Source of the DNA: Verrucomicrobiota bacterium
GTDB taxonomy: Bacteria; Verrucomicrobiota; Verrucomicrobiia; Chthoniobacterales; JAFAMB01
Direction of reading: 5' to 3'
NCBI GenBank assembly: GCA_019242435.1
Contig: JAFAVN010000369.1
Span: 1 to 8,567 of the forward strand
Length of the DNA: 8,567 nt
Under the pieces are notes generated by a model that ran no database searches, was not told the origin of the DNA, and saw nothing but the letters and a program-made list of their open reading frames with translations. Both the position numbers and the translations under genes were made by a program. Below are positions 6,437 to 8,567 of the stretch, piece by piece (position 1 is the first letter of the stretch; each line of letters begins with the position of its first letter).

Positions 6437-8136
6437 TAGAACAGGAAATAACGCTGCGCCAAAGGCAAAACTTTCGCCGGCTCGCATGTGAGGCGTTCGC
6501 CATCTGCGGTGACCTCATACGTTTCTGGATCGACCGAGATTCGCGGCTGCCAGTCATTATGGACAAGATCTTTCTTTCGAAGCTGCCGCACGTTATGGAT
6601 CGGGACCAGACGTCGTGCGAGCCCGTATCGGTCAGCAATTCCCGCATCGAACGCGGCCTGCGAAACGAAGGTTAGACAAGTCTTGGCCAATGCCACCCCG
6701 CGAGTCGCAAACATTTCGCGATAAAAAACCGGCTGTGGTGTGGGGATCGACGCATTCGGATCGCCCATCAAAGCGACCGCGATCATTCCTCCCTTCAGAA
6801 TTAAGGCCGGCTTTACCCCGAAAAATTCGGGAGACCAAAGTACCAGATCAGCCCACTTGCCGACCGATACCGAGCCCACCTCACCAGCAATTCCGTGAGT
6901 AATTGCAGGATTGATGGTGTACTTGGCGATATATCGCTTTACCCGAAAATTATCATGCGCCGCCGAATCACCCGGCAATGTGCCGCGTTGCACTTTCATT
7001 TTATGAGCGGTCTGCCAAGTACGGGTAATCACCTCACCGATGCGCCCCATTGCCTGGGAGTCACTCGACATCATGGAGATAGCGCCTAGATCGTGTAAAA
7101 TGTCTTCTGCCGCAATCGTCTCGCGGCGAATCCGTGATTCCGCAAACGCCAAGTCTTCGGCGATCGCCGGGTCGAGATGATGGCATACCATCAGCATGTC
7201 CAGATGCTCATCCAAGGTATTGGCTGTAAAAGGTCTGGTAGGATTGGTAGAGGAAGGTAACACATTAGCCTCGCCGCAGACCTTGATGATATCAGGGGCG
7301 TGACCGCCACCTGCTCCCTCTGTGTGGTAGGTATGAATGGTCCGTCCTTTAAAGGCTGCGATACTGGCCTCGACAAAACCAGATTCGTTTAAGGTGTCCG
7401 TATGAATGGCGACCTGAGTACCCGTCTCATCAGCGACCGATAGACAGTTATCGATTGCTGCCGGGGTAGTACCCCAGTCTTCGTGTAACTTTAAACCGAT
7501 CGCACCGGCAGCAATTTGTTCGCGCAAGGGGGCCGGCCGGCTGGCATTTCCCTTTCCTAAAAACCCGAGATTAATCGGATAACCTTCCGCTGCCTGCAAC
7601 ATCCTCTCGATGTACCAGGGTCCCGGCGTGCAAGTGGTGGCAAAGGTTCCGGTGGCCGGGCCGGTGCCGCCTCCAATCATGGTAGTTAACCCGGCAGCAA
7701 TCGCCTCATCAATCTGTTGCGGACAGATAAAATGAATATGGGTATCGATCCCGCCCGCCGTCACGATCATATGCTCCCCCGCAATAATTTCGGTGCTCGG
7801 CCCGATAATGATAGTGACGCCGGGCTGAATATCGGGATTGCCTGCTTTGCCGATGCCCAAGACTCGGCCATCCTTGATGCCGATATCCGCTTTGACGATG
7901 CCGCTGTGGTCCACTATCACTGCGTTTGTGATCACAGCATCGGCTGCATCCTTGCTTTCCCGCTGCGATTGGCCCATGCCATCCCGAATCACCTTACCAC
8001 CGCCGAATTTCACCTCTTCTCCGTAGATCGTGAAATCCTTCTCAATCTGGATAAAAAGCTCGGTATCGGCCAGTCGAATCCGATCGCCCACCGTCGGTCC
8101 AAACATTTCTGCGTACGCTTGCCGGGATATTTTCAT
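6436..8136 (-). CDS. ureC: Urease alpha subunit UreC (catalytic)
   Basis: UreC hydrolyses urea to ammonia and carbamate at a dinuclear nickel centre; it belongs to the amidohydrolase superfamily. At 566 residues it is full length. Nickel ligands and active-site residues are all present: His133 and His135 (GGIDTHIHF), Lys216 (GLKLHEDWG, the carbamylated bridge), His218, His245 (AIHTDTLNE), His271 (HTYHTEGAGGGHAPD), Asp359 (SSDSQAMGR), and the mobile-flap Cys318-His319 (MVCHH). These correspond, shifted by one, to the Klebsiella enzyme numbering as I recall it. The N-terminus, MKISRQAYAEMFGPTVGDRI, is standard, so the start is secure even though there is no Shine-Dalgarno site. It follows ureB by 48 bases and is joined to ureE by TAATG. 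Regulation would come from a promoter upstream of the window. Confidence 0.99.
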   Translation of the reverse strand: MKISRQAYAEMFGPTVGDRIRLADTELFIQIEKDFTIYGEEVKFGGGKVIRDGMGQSQRESKDAADAVITNAVIVDHSGIVKADIGIKDGRVLGIGKAGNPDIQPGVTIIIGPSTEIIAGEHMIVTAGGIDTHIHFICPQQIDEAIAAGLTTMIGGGTGPATGTFATTCTPGPWYIERMLQAAEGYPINLGFLGKGNASRPAPLREQIAAGAIGLKLHEDWGTTPAAIDNCLSVADETGTQVAIHTDTLNESGFVEASIAAFKGRTIHTYHTEGAGGGHAPDIIKVCGEANVLPSSTNPTRPFTANTLDEHLDMLMVCHHLDPAIAEDLAFAESRIRRETIAAEDILHDLGAISMMSSDSQAMGRIGEVITRTWQTAHKMKVQRGTLPGDSAAHDNFRVKRYIAKYTINPAITHGIAGEVGSVSVGKWADLVLWSPEFFGVKPALILKGGMIAVALMGDPNASIPTPQPVFYREMFATRGVALAKTCLTFVSQAAFDAGIADRYGLARRLVPIHNVRQLRKKDLVHNDWQPRISVDPETYEVTADGERLTCEPAKVLPLAQRYFLF

Positions 8137-8184
8137 CTGAAAGGAGTTCGGAACTTCAGGAGGAGTCTTTTGACTTCTTTCCCA

Positions 8185-8490
8185 TTAAAGCGGCCCCATC
8201 ACTTTTGCGTTAAACCCGTAAATGACGCGGTCTCCCGCGATTTGAACTAGCTCTACCGTTCTTTCCTGACCGGGCTCGAACCGAACTGCCGTTCCCGCCG
8301 CAATATTCAGTCGATACCCCCTTGTGGCCTCGCGATCGAACTGGAGTGCCTCGTTGATTTCATAAAAATGAAAATGGGAACCGATCTGGATCGGACGATC
8401 TCCAGTATTTGCTACGGCGACACTTAACACTGGACGGCCGGCGTTAAGCTCGATTTCACCTTCTTCTACCAATATCTCGCCAGGAATCAT
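8185..8490 (-). CDS. ureB: Urease beta subunit UreB
   Basis: UreB is the small structural subunit that packs against UreC in the urease heterotrimer and is needed for assembly and stability; it has no catalytic residues. At 101 residues it matches the usual separate beta subunit. Family signatures are MIPGEI at 1-6, IELNAGRP at 13-20, VANTGDRPIQIGSHFHFYE at 26-44, NEALQFDREATRGYRL at 46-61, and GTAVRFEPGQERTVELV at 66-82, ending GDRVIYGFNAKVMGPL. It is a stand-alone subunit, not a gamma-beta fusion of the Helicobacter kind. The start is fixed by the conserved MIPGEI, although no Shine-Dalgarno site precedes it. Its stop codon is followed 48 bases later by ureC. The gamma-subunit gene ureA would normally sit directly upstream but is not seen in the 77 bases available. 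Confidence 0.98.
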   Translation of the reverse strand: MIPGEILVEEGEIELNAGRPVLSVAVANTGDRPIQIGSHFHFYEINEALQFDREATRGYRLNIAAGTAVRFEPGQERTVELVQIAGDRVIYGFNAKVMGPL

Positions 8491-8567
8491 CTTGATGATT
8501 TGATTGGAGATTAGTTAGTGATTTGCGCGGTAGCGCGAAGACTGGAATCGCTGTGCTTCCTTCAGTT
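8491..8567 (-). other. Unassigned segment upstream of ureB, no recognisable ureA end
   Basis: In the three minus-strand frames this stretch either has early stops or gives peptides unlike the UreA C-terminus, which normally ends near LVTVHNPI. One frame reads LKEAQRFQSSRYRANH and stops at 8515-8517; it could be the end of another gene reaching in from the right, but it is too short to identify. The part nearest ureB is rich in GATT on the plus strand (8497, 8502, 8509, 8520). No promoter or ribosome site is clear. Confidence 0.3.

Noticed and set aside
8156..8185. Nine-codon mini-frame overlapping the ureB stop (TAATG) and ending before ureC
   Set aside because: It could be a leader peptide, but it is too short, has no ribosome site of its own and cannot be told from chance.
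7717..8250. 177-codon open frame on the plus strand
   Set aside because: It is antisense to the conserved N-terminal part of ureC and the end of ureB; there is no independent sign of coding.

Overview
The window carries a tightly packed set of genes, all on the minus strand, so they read from right to left. From the right end they are ureB, ureC, ureE, ureF and ureG (urease subunits and nickel-insertion accessory proteins), a NorM-type MATE efflux transporter, recG (branched-DNA helicase), and the first 27 codons of an unrecognised membrane-anchored or exported protein that runs off the left edge. All the proteins look intact, and no tRNA, rRNA, CRISPR array or transposase gene is visible. 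The taxon cannot be fixed from sequence alone. Mid-to-high GC, weak or absent Shine-Dalgarno sites at several genes, and gaps filled with short-period repeats and hairpin elements suggest a free-living soil or freshwater bacterium. Verrucomicrobiota is my tentative guess from general impression.

Urease block (about 4231-8490). UreC has every expected nickel ligand and active-site residue, including the lysine that is carbamylated. ureC and ureE share a TAATG stop/start junction. ureF follows ureE after 43 bases. ureG is separated from ureF by 348 bases that hold a hairpin element and no gene. ureA and ureD, needed for a working urease, are not in the window. The 77 bases upstream of ureB do not encode a recognisable UreA C-terminus in any frame.

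Transporter and recG block (1-4230). The longest reading frame for the MATE transporter would start inside ureG and cross a repeat array. The family-like start is 86 codons further in, at 3998. recG is full length with all helicase motifs, and the partial gene follows it after only 13 bases, probably in the same transcript.

The least explained material lies between genes. (1) The recG-MATE gap (2150-2618) holds a degenerate array of about 14 units spaced 8-10 bases apart, followed by a 283-base foldback element whose 87-88-base arms are about 95% identical. (2) The ureG-MATE gap (3999-4230) holds a two-sided array of a five-base word (three TGGAC, then five GTCCA) at 9-10-base spacing. (3) The ureF-ureG gap holds an 88-base nested hairpin that shares a GGCTCCCGG end motif with the foldback element. 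These look like non-coding, probably dispersed repeats. I see no complete new protein system here.
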